A DNA stretch of 56,522 nt from Gammaproteobacteria bacterium (GTDB lineage Bacteria > Pseudomonadota > Gammaproteobacteria > Nitrosococcales > Methylophagaceae). Shown here piece after piece: positions 8,749 to 16,951 of this stretch. The stretch spans positions 1 to 56,522 of the forward strand of contig JARGFJ010000013.1 of assembly GCA_029210875.1 (NCBI GenBank), read 5' to 3'. Below the pieces are notes generated by a model that saw nothing but the letters and a program-made list of their open reading frames with translations, did not search any database and had not been told where the DNA came from. The position numbers were made by a program, and so were the translations under genes. Position 1 is the first letter of the stretch. Each line of letters begins with the position of its first letter.

Positions 8749-8994
8749 TTAACTATGTTGGTCTTTTGACAAAATTTTATCGGCTATGTCATCCAGTTCT
8801 TGGTTTGAGTATTCTTGAACCGGCATTTTTTTGATGACAACGATGGTCTGGCGTAGCTGTTTGATAAACAAGCGACAATTGCTGCACATCAAGGTGTGCA
8901 TCAACACACCGGCTTTAGTTGACATGCTGCAATCACCATCAATAAATTGACTGGCTTGGTCATGAATATCTTTACAGGAAAACATGAATTTCAT
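8749..8994 (-). CDS. Putative zinc-finger anti-sigma factor
   Basis: An 81-residue soluble protein with the HxxxCxxC arrangement of zinc-finger anti-sigma (ZAS/zf-HC2) domains (HTLMCSNC around residues 33-40) and an earlier Cys/His pair near the N-terminus. It overlaps the ECF sigma gene by four bases, the usual sigma/anti-sigma arrangement. No transmembrane helix is visible, so it would be a cytoplasmic, possibly redox- or metal-sensing, anti-sigma factor (inference). Confidence 0.75.
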   Translation of the reverse strand: MKFMFSCKDIHDQASQFIDGDCSMSTKAGVLMHTLMCSNCRLFIKQLRQTIVVIKKMPVQEYSNQELDDIADKILSKDQHS

Positions 8995-9587
8995 AATGGA
9001 TTCTGGTGCTCATCAATAACTTTTTTAATAGCGAGTCGTGCCCGATGTAGCAAAACTCGTACATTGGACTGACTTACTTCGATGATGTTACAAATTTCAG
9101 TAAAATCCATACCTTCAATATCATGTAATACTAGGGCAAGTCTTTGGTTATCGGGTAGTTTTTCTATTTGAGCGTTGATGCTTTCCTGCAATTCATCACT
9201 TGATAGCAAGGCTTCTGGAGAGTCCTCATGCCAAGGTTGTTGTGGTGATGACCAGCTGCCGTTAGCTTTAAAAGTATCGACATCAGGATTTTGCCAGTTC
9301 AAATCCAGTGAGCTATGCCGTGCCTCGCGCAGTCTTCTCGTTTTGGCTTTATTAATAACAATTTGTGTCAGCCAGGTTTGCAGGCTCGAACGTTGTTGAA
9401 ACCCCGTTATTGATGATAGAACCGTTTCCCAGGCATCTTGAACAATTTCTTCGGCAAAAGCATCACCAACAATCGATTTCGCAACAAAAACCAGCTTGGT
9501 ATGATAACGCCTGACAATCAAGCGGAATGCTTCACGGTCACCTGCTTGCAGTTTTTCAATAAGTGATATTTCGTTAACAGTTGTCAT
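8991..9587 (-). CDS. ECF-family RNA polymerase sigma factor
   Basis: Sigma-70 family, extracytoplasmic-function type. Region 2 (RRYHTKLVFVAKSIVGDAF... EIVQDAWETV) and region 4 (LPDNQRLALVLHDIEGMDFTEIC... VRVLLHRAR) are clear, joined by a Ser/Pro-containing linker. I start at the ATG giving 198 residues; a TTG 48 bases earlier is possible but adds no conserved sequence. It is co-translated with its probable anti-sigma factor. The regulon is unknown; the convergent arsenosugar operon is a neighbour, not a demonstrated target. Confidence 0.85.
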   Translation of the reverse strand: MTTVNEISLIEKLQAGDREAFRLIVRRYHTKLVFVAKSIVGDAFAEEIVQDAWETVLSSITGFQQRSSLQTWLTQIVINKAKTRRLREARHSSLDLNWQNPDVDTFKANGSWSSPQQPWHEDSPEALLSSDELQESINAQIEKLPDNQRLALVLHDIEGMDFTEICNIIEVSQSNVRVLLHRARLAIKKVIDEHQNPL

Positions 9588-9689
9588 GGTTGCGTTGATT
9601 AAGTGGTTTTTATCTAATGAGAGTTTTGTTATCAACTATGGCGTCGAGTATAACGAAAAGTCATGCGTAGTTTCCATAAACTTTTCTGG

Positions 9690-10303
9690 GACAAGTGATT
9701 CAGCCCTTCAGTTTGCGGTAACCAATCTACTACGGCCTCGGCTGGCTTCGGTGTCTTCATCCTGATACTTCACAGCATCAGTAGCCTTGGGCAGAGAGTC
9801 CCAGAGCTCACGGGGTAATGTGCGTGATCTTCACACTTATACCTGCCACATTTACGTCCATAGCTTCCGTGTAAGTATTGGGCTTTGACAATACTGGCTG
9901 CCTCACCCGTTATGACGCCTCCGAGGCACTACATGGAACGATGCGATAGCGAGTAAGTAGTGCAGTTATTACATCCTCGCCCCGTCAGTCGTTTGAGAGC
10001 CAAAGTGACAGCGAGGTGACGAGGACGGCGGAGGCAAATGGTCGTCAACGCACGGAGTGGAATTAAGTCATGGATGACTTAATTCTTTCGCGAGTACGGT
10101 GACTCGCTGGGTATGCGATTTCTGTTCGTCAGGCCAGTGTTTTGCTTTCCGTTTTCTTCAGATTTCACCTCACGGTCAACACCCTTGCTTGCGGTTCAGC
10201 TAGTGATTCCTGTTAAAGGCTCACAGAGAACTTTCACTTTCGGTCAGCACCGCCTAGATCGAAACAGTGCCCGTCAAGACGCTACGTGCCATGCTCGGCG
10301 CAC
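9690..10303 (-). mobile_element. Group II intron remnant, 5' RNA domains without reverse transcriptase
   Basis: Read on the minus strand, the segment opens with GTGCGCCGAGCATGGC, matching the GTGYG 5' end of bacterial group II introns. It continues with stretches I recognise from the 5' ribozyme domains of such introns in marine gammaproteobacteria (GACCGTGAGGTGAAATCTG, GGCCTGACGAACAG and the later TTACACGGAAGCTATGG and AACTGAAGGGCTGAAT). The similarity stops about where an intron-encoded protein would begin. No reverse transcriptase frame and no domain V hairpin (GAGC...GTTC) are present. The 5' end lies 29 bases after the glnN stop, behind a GCGGCTTTTTT terminator-like run. The short frames here are not real genes. 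Recognition is from memory of the family, not from a computed fold. Confidence 0.6.
10060..10085. repeat. Perfect 12-bp inverted repeat inside the intron remnant
   Basis: GAATTAAGTCAT is followed after two bases by its exact complement. It would form a long hairpin with a two-base loop in the transcript, and its AT-rich composition contrasts with the GC-richer surroundings. It could be a stem of the intron RNA or a later small insertion. Confidence 0.8.
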
Positions 10304-10332
10304 TATAAAAAAAGCCGCTAAAACAATACGGT

Positions 10333-12507
10333 TTATTTAATAAACAACATTTCACGGTATTTAGGCAATGGCCATAAGTCATCAGCCACTTCACCTTCTA
10401 ACGTATCAACATGTGAACGAACTTTATCCATCAAGCCACGAATGTCGTTAGCACAGAAGTTCATGTGTGCTTCGATTGAATCGAAGTCATGTTTTGCAAT
10501 CACTTTTTCAAGCTCAGCAACAGCTGCAACCATGGCATTTGTTTCTGTTGCGATAGACGTCGGAATAGAGTTATCCATTTCAACACCTAAATCAGCCATG
10601 CTTGCGTTTGTCATTGCAAGATCAGCTAGACAATGTGTTGATGCTGGGTATATCAAGGTTTTAGCCATTTCGATAACTAATTTAGCTTCAACTTCGATCG
10701 ATAAGATGTATTGCTCTGCATACACTTCAAAACGACTTTCAAGCTCAACATTTGATAGAACTCCAGTGTTTGCGAATAAATCTTTAATGGAGTCTTCACG
10801 AAAGAACGGCAGTGCATCGGCTGTTGTTGGCAGGTTTAATAAACCACGTTCTTCAACCGCTATTCTATGCCATTCAGCCGAGTAGCCGTCACCACCAAAT
10901 ATAACATTGCCATGTAATTCCATTAATTGTTTAAGCACTGCAAGTACAGCAGTTGCTTGATCATTGCCTTTTGCAAGTTCAACTTCAAGTGCGTCAGCAA
11001 CCCAGTTTAATGAATCAGCTAACATGGTGTTCATGGCAACTAATGGACCAGATACAGATTGTGATGAACCAACCGCTCGGAATTCAAAACGGTTACCTGT
11101 AAACGCAAATGGAGAAGTACGGTTACGATCACCAGGATCACGCTCAAATTTAAGAATTTGAGCTAAACCAAGATCCATTTCGCCACCTTTTTCAGATGTC
11201 GCAATTTTGCCATCTTTAATGTCTTGGAATACTTGTTCTAATTGTGAGCCAAGGTAGACAGATAAAATAGCAGGAGGTGCTTCATTTGCACCTAAACGGT
11301 GGTCATTTGATGCTGATGCAATAGTGGCACGCAATAAAGGACCGTATTTATGAACACCACGAATAACGGCACCACAGAACAACAGGAAGTTAAGGTTGTC
11401 ATGCGGTGTGCTACCGGGATCGAGCAAGTTGCCTTGAGTGGCATTACCTACAGACCAGTTAACGTGTTTACCTGAACCATTGATGCCAGCAAATGGTTTT
11501 TCATGTAGTAATAACATGAAGCCATGTTTTTTCGCTGTAGCCTTCATCAAAGTCATCATCAATTGTTGATGATCAGCAGCAATGTTAGCTGCTTCATAGT
11601 AAGGCGCAATTTCAAACTGACCTGGTGCGACTTCATTGTGATGTGTTTTAGCAGGAATACCCAGGCGGTATAGTTGATCTTCGAGATCTTGCATGAACAC
11701 TTGGACGCGAGCAGGGATTGCACCAAAATAGTGATCATCAAATTGTTGGCCTTTAGCAGGTGATGCACCAAAAAGGGTACGGCCGGCTAATAATAAGTCT
11801 GGACGTGCATTAGCAAAGTTAGAGTCAACAAGGAAATATTCTTGTTCAGCACCACAGCTAGCATTTAATGGGGCAATTTCAGTTTCGCCCATCAGTGTAA
11901 GTACACGACGACCTGCTTTATCCATCGCTGCATTTGAACGCAATAATGGAATTTTCTTATCTAAGGCTTCACCAGTCCAGGACATGAACACACTTGGGAT
12001 CATTAACGTTGAACCGTTTTCAGTGTGCATAATGAATGCTGGGCTAGTTGGATCCCAGGCAGTATAACCACGCGCTGCATTGGTCATACGTAAACTACCG
12101 TTAGGGAATGAGGACCCATCCGGTTCGCCTTTAATTAACAGGCTGCCAGAGAATTCTGTGATGGCATTACCTTCAGAATTAGTAATAATAAAACCGTCGT
12201 GTTTTTCGGCAGTAATATTGGTCATTGGGTAGAAAATATGTGAAAAGAATTTAACGCCTTTAGACATCGCCCAATCTTTCATTGCCGCAGCAACAACCTC
12301 AGCATGAACGACATCTAAAGGAGCACCTGTTTGCACCGTTTGTTTTACTGCCTTGAATGCGCTTTTAGCAAGTGACTCTTCCATTTTTGCAAGATTGAAG
12401 ACATCGGTTGCCCAGATTTTTGACAAAGGCTCAGGTGCTGCGACTGACGTCGTTTTGCGATTAGTTATGTGAGAAATCGCCTGGAAGCGAGATTCATTTC
12501 CACTCAT
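10333..12507 (-). CDS. glnN: Glutamine synthetase type III (GSIII)
   Basis: ATP-dependent ligation of ammonia to glutamate. At 724 residues it is the long GSIII class, unrelated in length to GlnA (about 470). Family features include VFSxxxM-like N-terminal text, DPTSPAFI, the catalytic-core segments KTHHNEVAPGQFE and NGSGKHVNWS, and FRAVGSSQS. The start has AGGAT seven bases upstream. It is monocistronic, with no PII or ntr genes next to it, but gltBD and glnK-amt lie further along the window. Its 3' end abuts the group II intron remnant. I see no sigma-54 promoter upstream. Confidence 0.92.
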   Translation of the reverse strand: MSGNESRFQAISHITNRKTTSVAAPEPLSKIWATDVFNLAKMEESLAKSAFKAVKQTVQTGAPLDVVHAEVVAAAMKDWAMSKGVKFFSHIFYPMTNITAEKHDGFIITNSEGNAITEFSGSLLIKGEPDGSSFPNGSLRMTNAARGYTAWDPTSPAFIMHTENGSTLMIPSVFMSWTGEALDKKIPLLRSNAAMDKAGRRVLTLMGETEIAPLNASCGAEQEYFLVDSNFANARPDLLLAGRTLFGASPAKGQQFDDHYFGAIPARVQVFMQDLEDQLYRLGIPAKTHHNEVAPGQFEIAPYYEAANIAADHQQLMMTLMKATAKKHGFMLLLHEKPFAGINGSGKHVNWSVGNATQGNLLDPGSTPHDNLNFLLFCGAVIRGVHKYGPLLRATIASASNDHRLGANEAPPAILSVYLGSQLEQVFQDIKDGKIATSEKGGEMDLGLAQILKFERDPGDRNRTSPFAFTGNRFEFRAVGSSQSVSGPLVAMNTMLADSLNWVADALEVELAKGNDQATAVLAVLKQLMELHGNVIFGGDGYSAEWHRIAVEERGLLNLPTTADALPFFREDSIKDLFANTGVLSNVELESRFEVYAEQYILSIEVEAKLVIEMAKTLIYPASTHCLADLAMTNASMADLGVEMDNSIPTSIATETNAMVAAVAELEKVIAKHDFDSIEAHMNFCANDIRGLMDKVRSHVDTLEGEVADDLWPLPKYREMLFIK

Positions 12508-12700
12508 TTCAATATCCTAAAGTTTATGTTTATTTAAGTTCTGTAGATTAACGAGTCTGGGCTGTTTTGAGGACAGTATCCGAGAAGTTGTTTAATCACG
12601 ACTAAGCTAGTTTTTGTCTAAGCCATGGTTACAGATTGCACTTAAAGCAATATTCAGACCAAATCCGTGTTAAATGGTCAAATTAAGAAAAATATATTTT

Positions 12701-12728
12701 ATACCAATAAAATCATACCAATAAAATC
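12701..12728. repeat. 14-bp tandem duplication upstream of glnN
   Basis: ATACCAATAAAATC occurs twice back to back with no mismatch. It lies about 200 bases upstream of the glnN start, so it could be a duplicated regulator site or a slippage product. Confidence 0.8.
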
Positions 12729-12783
12729 GGCAGAGTTGTTGTTCTATGAGGAATAAAGAATGGCTGTTCGATCACGATAGTCA

Positions 12784-12816
12784 CCCCATTATGGTGCATT
12801 AAGCACCATAATAGGG
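12784..12816 (-). terminator. Strong hairpin after the PhnA-like gene
   Basis: A 14-bp stem with one mismatch (CCCCATTATGGTGC / GCACCATAATAGGG) and a five-base loop, 14 bases past the stop of the minus-strand PhnA-like gene. There is no T-run on either strand, so it is either a non-canonical terminator or an mRNA 3'-end protector. Confidence 0.45.
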
Positions 12817-12829
12817 CGTCTATTGTGGT

Positions 12830-13408
12830 TTAGTTGGCTTTTTTCAGAAACTTGGTAAGCAAAACGAGTCGAGTTCCGTTTACCCGTCCTTCGATATGTT
12901 CAGGATTGTCTGTTAAAGAAATATTTTTGACTAAGGTACCGCGTTTTGCAGTGAAATTTGCGCCTTTTACATCAAGATCTTTAATTAAAGTGACACTATC
13001 ACCTGCAAATAATTGAGCACCGTTGCTATCAAATGACGGTTCGTTATCTGATGTGGCGGCTTGCATAGTGGCTTCTGCCCATGCTTGCGTTTCGTCATCA
13101 AGATAAAGCATATCGAGCAGATCTTGTGCCCACGCTTGATCTTGGCTTAGTTGTTTTAACATGCGCCATGACATCACCTGAACCGCTGGCACAGGTTTCC
13201 ACATGGCATCATTTAAGCAGCGCCAGTGATTGGCATCAACAGCAGAAGCATCATTAATTTGAGTTAAACAGGCATCACATAGCAGCACACAGTTATCAGG
13301 ATCAGCATTAGTATTTGGCGGAACCTCATACACAGATAAGTTATCTTCTGAATTACAAAGTTCACATTTAGACTCACTTCTTTGTAGTAGTGTTTGCTTG
13401 GTTGTCAT
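12830..13408 (-). CDS. PhnA-domain zinc-ribbon protein
   Basis: A 192-residue protein with an N-terminal treble-clef/zinc ribbon (CELC... CVLLCDAC, residues 16-46) and a C-terminal PhnA/YjdM domain (DSNGAQLFAGDSVTLIKDLDVKG... AKRGTLVKNI). Family members carry the name of alkylphosphonate uptake but their biochemical role is not established. It is divergent from the cytochrome gene and shares the strand with glnN. Confidence 0.8.
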   Translation of the reverse strand: MTTKQTLLQRSESKCELCNSEDNLSVYEVPPNTNADPDNCVLLCDACLTQINDASAVDANHWRCLNDAMWKPVPAVQVMSWRMLKQLSQDQAWAQDLLDMLYLDDETQAWAEATMQAATSDNEPSFDSNGAQLFAGDSVTLIKDLDVKGANFTAKRGTLVKNISLTDNPEHIEGRVNGTRLVLLTKFLKKAN

Positions 13409-13561
13409 AATTAGGAAAAGACCTTTTTAAAGTGCTAGAGATAAAAAATAGCCGCCATTATCGCATACTTAATGTAAGGATTTATGCTTATTGATAATAA
13501 GCAGGGTGAGCATCTAGATGTTATTATTAGCCAGTGTTCGATACGTTTATGGAGAGAGAGA

Positions 13562-14287
13562 ATGAATAATAGTAAAACCACAGTGGTTCTTGTCGTTTCT
13601 ATCACATTGACAGTCTTTGTCTTATTCGCCATTTGGTCAGGTGTGCAACCTAGCAATGAAGGTTATAAAACTAAGACCGAGGGTGTTGTTAGTGCTGAGC
13701 CAGCATCTGTGGAAGTTATGAAAATGACGGAAGTTGTTGATGAGTCAGCTACTATGGAACAGCCCGTTGTAGTAGCTGTGGCACCTGAAATTAAACAAAC
13801 AATAGTAACTGCTCCTGCTCCTGCTCCTGCGGACACAGCAACGGTGGCGTCAATGGTTGAAGATACCGCCACTGCGGTTGTTGATAATGCGACTGAAACA
13901 ACAGAAACAGTGGCAGAACAAGTAGAAGCTGTTGTTAATAACAATAATAAAGAAAATGAAGTTGAAGGCGCATTATATAGCGTCGTTGAAGGTAACAAGC
14001 TCGATGCAAACAGCTACCAAGGCTTTAAGTTGTATCGCAATTGGTGTGCTCGCTGTCATGGCACTTATGGGCAAGGCATGGTTGGTCCAAACTTGGCGGA
14101 TAGCTTGAAAATCATTTCTGAAAAACAATTCTTCGATACGGTAGAGAATGGTAAAACAGGTACGATTGGTAGCATGCCTAGTTGGAAAGCCAACGTTCAA
14201 GTCATGGAAGGTCGCGATCAGCTTTATGCTTACTTAAAAGCACGTTCTGATGGTGCGATTGGCGAAGTTAAACCCAAAAAACAATAA
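13562..14287 (+). CDS. Membrane-anchored c-type cytochrome with long low-complexity linker
   Basis: A 241-residue single-haem cytochrome c. Residues 8-27 form an N-terminal membrane anchor, residues 40-130 a low-complexity Ala/Val/Thr/Glu/Pro-rich stalk (with an APAPAPA run), and the haem domain follows with CARCH (C162, C165, H166) and probable axial Met195 in GSMPSW. The start follows GGAGAGAGAGA; a longer upstream reading lacks this ribosome site. A terminator lies between it and ycaO. Such tethered cytochromes shuttle electrons in the periplasm; the partner is unknown. Confidence 0.82.
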   Translation: MNNSKTTVVLVVSITLTVFVLFAIWSGVQPSNEGYKTKTEGVVSAEPASVEVMKMTEVVDESATMEQPVVVAVAPEIKQTIVTAPAPAPADTATVASMVEDTATAVVDNATETTETVAEQVEAVVNNNNKENEVEGALYSVVEGNKLDANSYQGFKLYRNWCARCHGTYGQGMVGPNLADSLKIISEKQFFDTVENGKTGTIGSMPSWKANVQVMEGRDQLYAYLKARSDGAIGEVKPKKQ

Positions 14288-14314
14288 AGATAGACACAAT
14301 AAAAACACATTAAT

Positions 14315-14345
14315 TAGCCCCTTTTTCCGGGGGCTTATTTTTATC
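14315..14345 (+). terminator. Intrinsic terminator after the cytochrome gene
   Basis: AGCCCC and GGGGCT form a GC-rich stem around a short T/C loop, followed by TTATTTTTA. It separates the cytochrome transcript from ycaO, which starts about 20 bases further on and so is probably reached by read-through or by a promoter within the hairpin region. Confidence 0.7.
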
Positions 14346-14363
14346 TCTTTTCTAAGGTCACTT

Positions 14364-16106
14364 ATGACAGAACACACATTTATTAAAGGCAAAGATCGCG
14401 ATCTTGAATCGAGTATTGCCACCATGGAAGCGAAACTTAAATTGTTTGGCTTTGATGTGGAGCAGGCATCATGGTTGAATCCGGTCAGCAATGTTTACTC
14501 TGTTCATATTCGAGATAAAAGCTGCCCTTTAATGTTCACCAATGGTAAGGGTAGTAGCGAGAAGGCCTGTTTAGCCAGTGCCTTGGGTGAATATTTTGAA
14601 CGCTTGAGTTGCAACTATTTTTTTGCCGATTTTTATCTTGGTGAAAAACATAGCAATAGTGACTTTGTGCATTATCCCAATGAAAAGTGGTTTGATTCTG
14701 ATGGAGACATCATGCCGGAAGGCTTGATGGATAAGTCATTGTGGCAGCACTTTGATCCTGACAATGAGCTTACACCAGCAAAATTATTTGATACCAACTC
14801 AGGCACAGGCGAACGTGGAATTTGTGCGGTGCCATATCAACGTTTGCGTGATAGTGAACATATTTATATTCCAATCAACGTCATTGGTAATATTTTTGTC
14901 AGCAACGGCATGTCAGCCGGTAACACTCAAAACGAAGCGCGTGTTCAGGGCTTATCTGAGGTGTTTGAGCGCTATGTTAAAAACAAAATTATTGCCGAAG
15001 GTATCTGTTTACCAGACGTGCCTGAAGTGGTTATCGATCGTTTCCCCAAAATCAAAGCAGCAATTGAAGAATTACGTGGTCATGGTTATGGCTTAAAAGT
15101 CGCTGATGCCTCATTAGGTGGGCAATTCCCTGTGATGAGCGTGACCTTAATCAATCCGAAAGATGGTTCGGTGTTTGCCTCATTTGGTGCGCACCCGAGT
15201 TTTGAAGTGGCATTAGAGCGTACGGTCACTGAATTATTACAAGGCCGTGGTTTGGATCAATTAGATGTATTCCACCCACCCACATTTGATCTTGAAGAGG
15301 TCGCTTCACCCGCCAACCTGGAAATGCACTTCATCGATTCTAGTGGCTATATTTCCAATGACTTTTTCCGCAGTACGCCTGATTATGACTTCTTTGATTG
15401 GGATCATGATGATGCGACCGCCGATGAATTTAACTATCTGTCAGAAAAAATCCATGACATGGGTTTTGATATTTACATTGCCGACTACAATCATTTAGAT
15501 GTTTATGCCTGCCGAATTTTGGTGCCGGGCATGTCTGATATATACCCCGTAGATGAATTGGTGTGGGAAAACAATAACGAAGGTGCGTTGTTCCGACAAG
15601 ATTTATTAACACTGCCAAACGGTAATCCTGAGCACTGGCTCGCTATTTTAGAGCGTCTAGAGGAAGGTGGTTATAACGATCAAACTCCGGTGGCACCATT
15701 TATTGGTCTTGCACCCGATCCGGGGACTTTATGGGCTGAAATTCGCCTTGGTGAAATTAAAGCGATGCTATGTTTGGCTGCTCAAGATCAACAAGCGATA
15801 GACTGGATTGATTGGTGTTTGGCATTAGATCAAGCAAGCGAAGCGACAATTCGCCATTATCGTTGTATCAAAGCTCTGTTAGAAATCAAATGGCATGATG
15901 AGCGTGACTATGATGAGTACAAACATGGCTTAGCCATGATGTATGGCCAGGATAATGTTGATGCAGGCATTGCGATAGTTGAAGGTGAAACGTTATTCTA
16001 CAATTTGCATTGTCCCGGTTTAAGTTTGGAAGGCTTTGAACGCCACAATGCGTTGTTGGCTGGATATGAAAAGTTGCAGAAAGCGAAGGTTGAAAATTGG
16101 CGGTAG
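14364..16106 (+). CDS. ycaO: YcaO-domain protein (E. coli YcaO type)
   Basis: A 580-residue homologue of E. coli YcaO: the N-terminus FIKGKDRDLESSI, NPVSNVYSVHIRDKSCP and FTNGKGSSEKACLASALGEYFERLS match the family closely, and the YcaO ATP-binding region continues to about residue 400. A C-terminal TPR-like domain follows. YcaO enzymes activate amide backbones with ATP; the E. coli protein has been linked to RimO-dependent methylthiolation of ribosomal protein S12. No peptide precursor or cyclodehydratase partner is nearby, so a bacteriocin role is not supported. The start used matches the family N-terminus; an upstream extension is not conserved. Confidence 0.9.
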   Translation: MTEHTFIKGKDRDLESSIATMEAKLKLFGFDVEQASWLNPVSNVYSVHIRDKSCPLMFTNGKGSSEKACLASALGEYFERLSCNYFFADFYLGEKHSNSDFVHYPNEKWFDSDGDIMPEGLMDKSLWQHFDPDNELTPAKLFDTNSGTGERGICAVPYQRLRDSEHIYIPINVIGNIFVSNGMSAGNTQNEARVQGLSEVFERYVKNKIIAEGICLPDVPEVVIDRFPKIKAAIEELRGHGYGLKVADASLGGQFPVMSVTLINPKDGSVFASFGAHPSFEVALERTVTELLQGRGLDQLDVFHPPTFDLEEVASPANLEMHFIDSSGYISNDFFRSTPDYDFFDWDHDDATADEFNYLSEKIHDMGFDIYIADYNHLDVYACRILVPGMSDIYPVDELVWENNNEGALFRQDLLTLPNGNPEHWLAILERLEEGGYNDQTPVAPFIGLAPDPGTLWAEIRLGEIKAMLCLAAQDQQAIDWIDWCLALDQASEATIRHYRCIKALLEIKWHDERDYDEYKHGLAMMYGQDNVDAGIAIVEGETLFYNLHCPGLSLEGFERHNALLAGYEKLQKAKVENWR

Positions 16107-16153
16107 TTTGCAAGACTAAGGAATGACAGTGTTGTTGTTATCCCAAGTTAGGG

Positions 16154-16939
16154 TTAAGTAGAAATAATTCGATTAAATAAGCGAACAAATAACAGCATAC
16201 ACAAGATAGGCAGTAACACCATTACCAAGACAAATTCTGCCAATAAATAAACAGCGGCTTTAACCGCTGTTTGCGAGTGTTGTTGTATTTTGTTTAGACC
16301 TTGTTCAATGTCCAAGCTGTTTTTTAGTCCATCCCACCAGCTACGGTCGGTTTTAGAGTGTTGATGTGTGTACTGCTGTACTTCAGTATGGGTATTTTCT
16401 AATACGTTTACTGCATTCTCACGCTGTTGGCTCAACGCCATTTGAACCTGATAACTGACTAATACTGACACTGGCACCATCAGACGTAGAATGGTGAGGA
16501 CAATAACCAGTTTAAGCAAAACTTTTCTTACAACGTTATTGGTTATGGGCAGGATATACACCACTAACATAACAATTATGCTTACTGCTAAGCCAAACTG
16601 AATAAATGGTTTATCTGATAGTAATAAGATAATTTGTTGTATACCTAATGATGCCGATGCCAGTAATAAAATGCTTGAAAATTGTTCAATCAGATCGTTG
16701 AGCGGATCAAGTATTTCGCCGGGTGTTAATGTTAAGCCGACACCCATGGGCTCGATAGATAGCTCAGTGCCTTGTGCCACAGAAAGAATAGCATTAAGTC
16801 CTCTGGCCAGAGCAAAAACGGTAATGGTAATCTGTAGCATTTTGCTGAGTTGGTCATCAATGCCAAGGCTCATGGGTATTAAAGATATGGCCAAAGCCAA
16901 CACCATGATGAGTAATGGAATGCGATGTTGTTTGATCAT
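16154..16939 (-). CDS. Multi-spanning membrane protein of unknown function
   Basis: A 261-residue protein with about six hydrophobic segments (near residues 8-25, 33-52, 88-105, 113-132, 138-160 and 230-255) and a hydrophilic, His/Gln-rich stretch at about 180-220. No recognisable enzyme motif. It lies 12 bases after the lipoprotein gene upstream, so the two are probably co-transcribed, suggesting an envelope role. Confidence 0.7.
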   Translation of the reverse strand: MIKQHRIPLLIMVLALAISLIPMSLGIDDQLSKMLQITITVFALARGLNAILSVAQGTELSIEPMGVGLTLTPGEILDPLNDLIEQFSSILLLASASLGIQQIILLLSDKPFIQFGLAVSIIVMLVVYILPITNNVVRKVLLKLVIVLTILRLMVPVSVLVSYQVQMALSQQRENAVNVLENTHTEVQQYTHQHSKTDRSWWDGLKNSLDIEQGLNKIQQHSQTAVKAAVYLLAEFVLVMVLLPILCMLLFVRLFNRIIST

Positions 16940-16951
16940 CAGAGTGTCTAA

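Larger units (their letters stand above)
12508..12829. other. Intergenic region upstream of glnN
   Basis: About 320 bases without a gene between glnN and the PhnA-like gene, both on the minus strand. It must hold the glnN promoter but I could not fix one. Contents visible: a 14-bp tandem duplication (12701-12728) and a long hairpin (12784-12816). Confidence 0.6.

Noticed and set aside
9630-9680. Autoregulated ECF promoter upstream of the sigma gene (GGAAAC ... CGTTATA)
   Set aside because: The gap between the two motifs is about 14 bases, shorter than the usual 16-17 for ECF promoters; a sigma-70 -10 (TATACT) overlaps it equally well.
10113-10340. A 75-residue frame in the region after glnN
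   Set aside because: It lies wholly in the group II intron text, is rich in Arg/Ser/Phe without domain or ribosome site, and is opposite to the intron strand.
13663-13998. A 111-residue minus-strand frame rich in Ser/Thr/Val
   Set aside because: It is the reverse of the low-complexity stalk of the cytochrome gene and has no signal of its own.
14364-16106. ycaO as part of a bacteriocin (azol(in)e peptide) cluster
   Set aside because: No precursor peptide, dehydrogenase or transporter is nearby, and the protein matches the E. coli YcaO housekeeping type.
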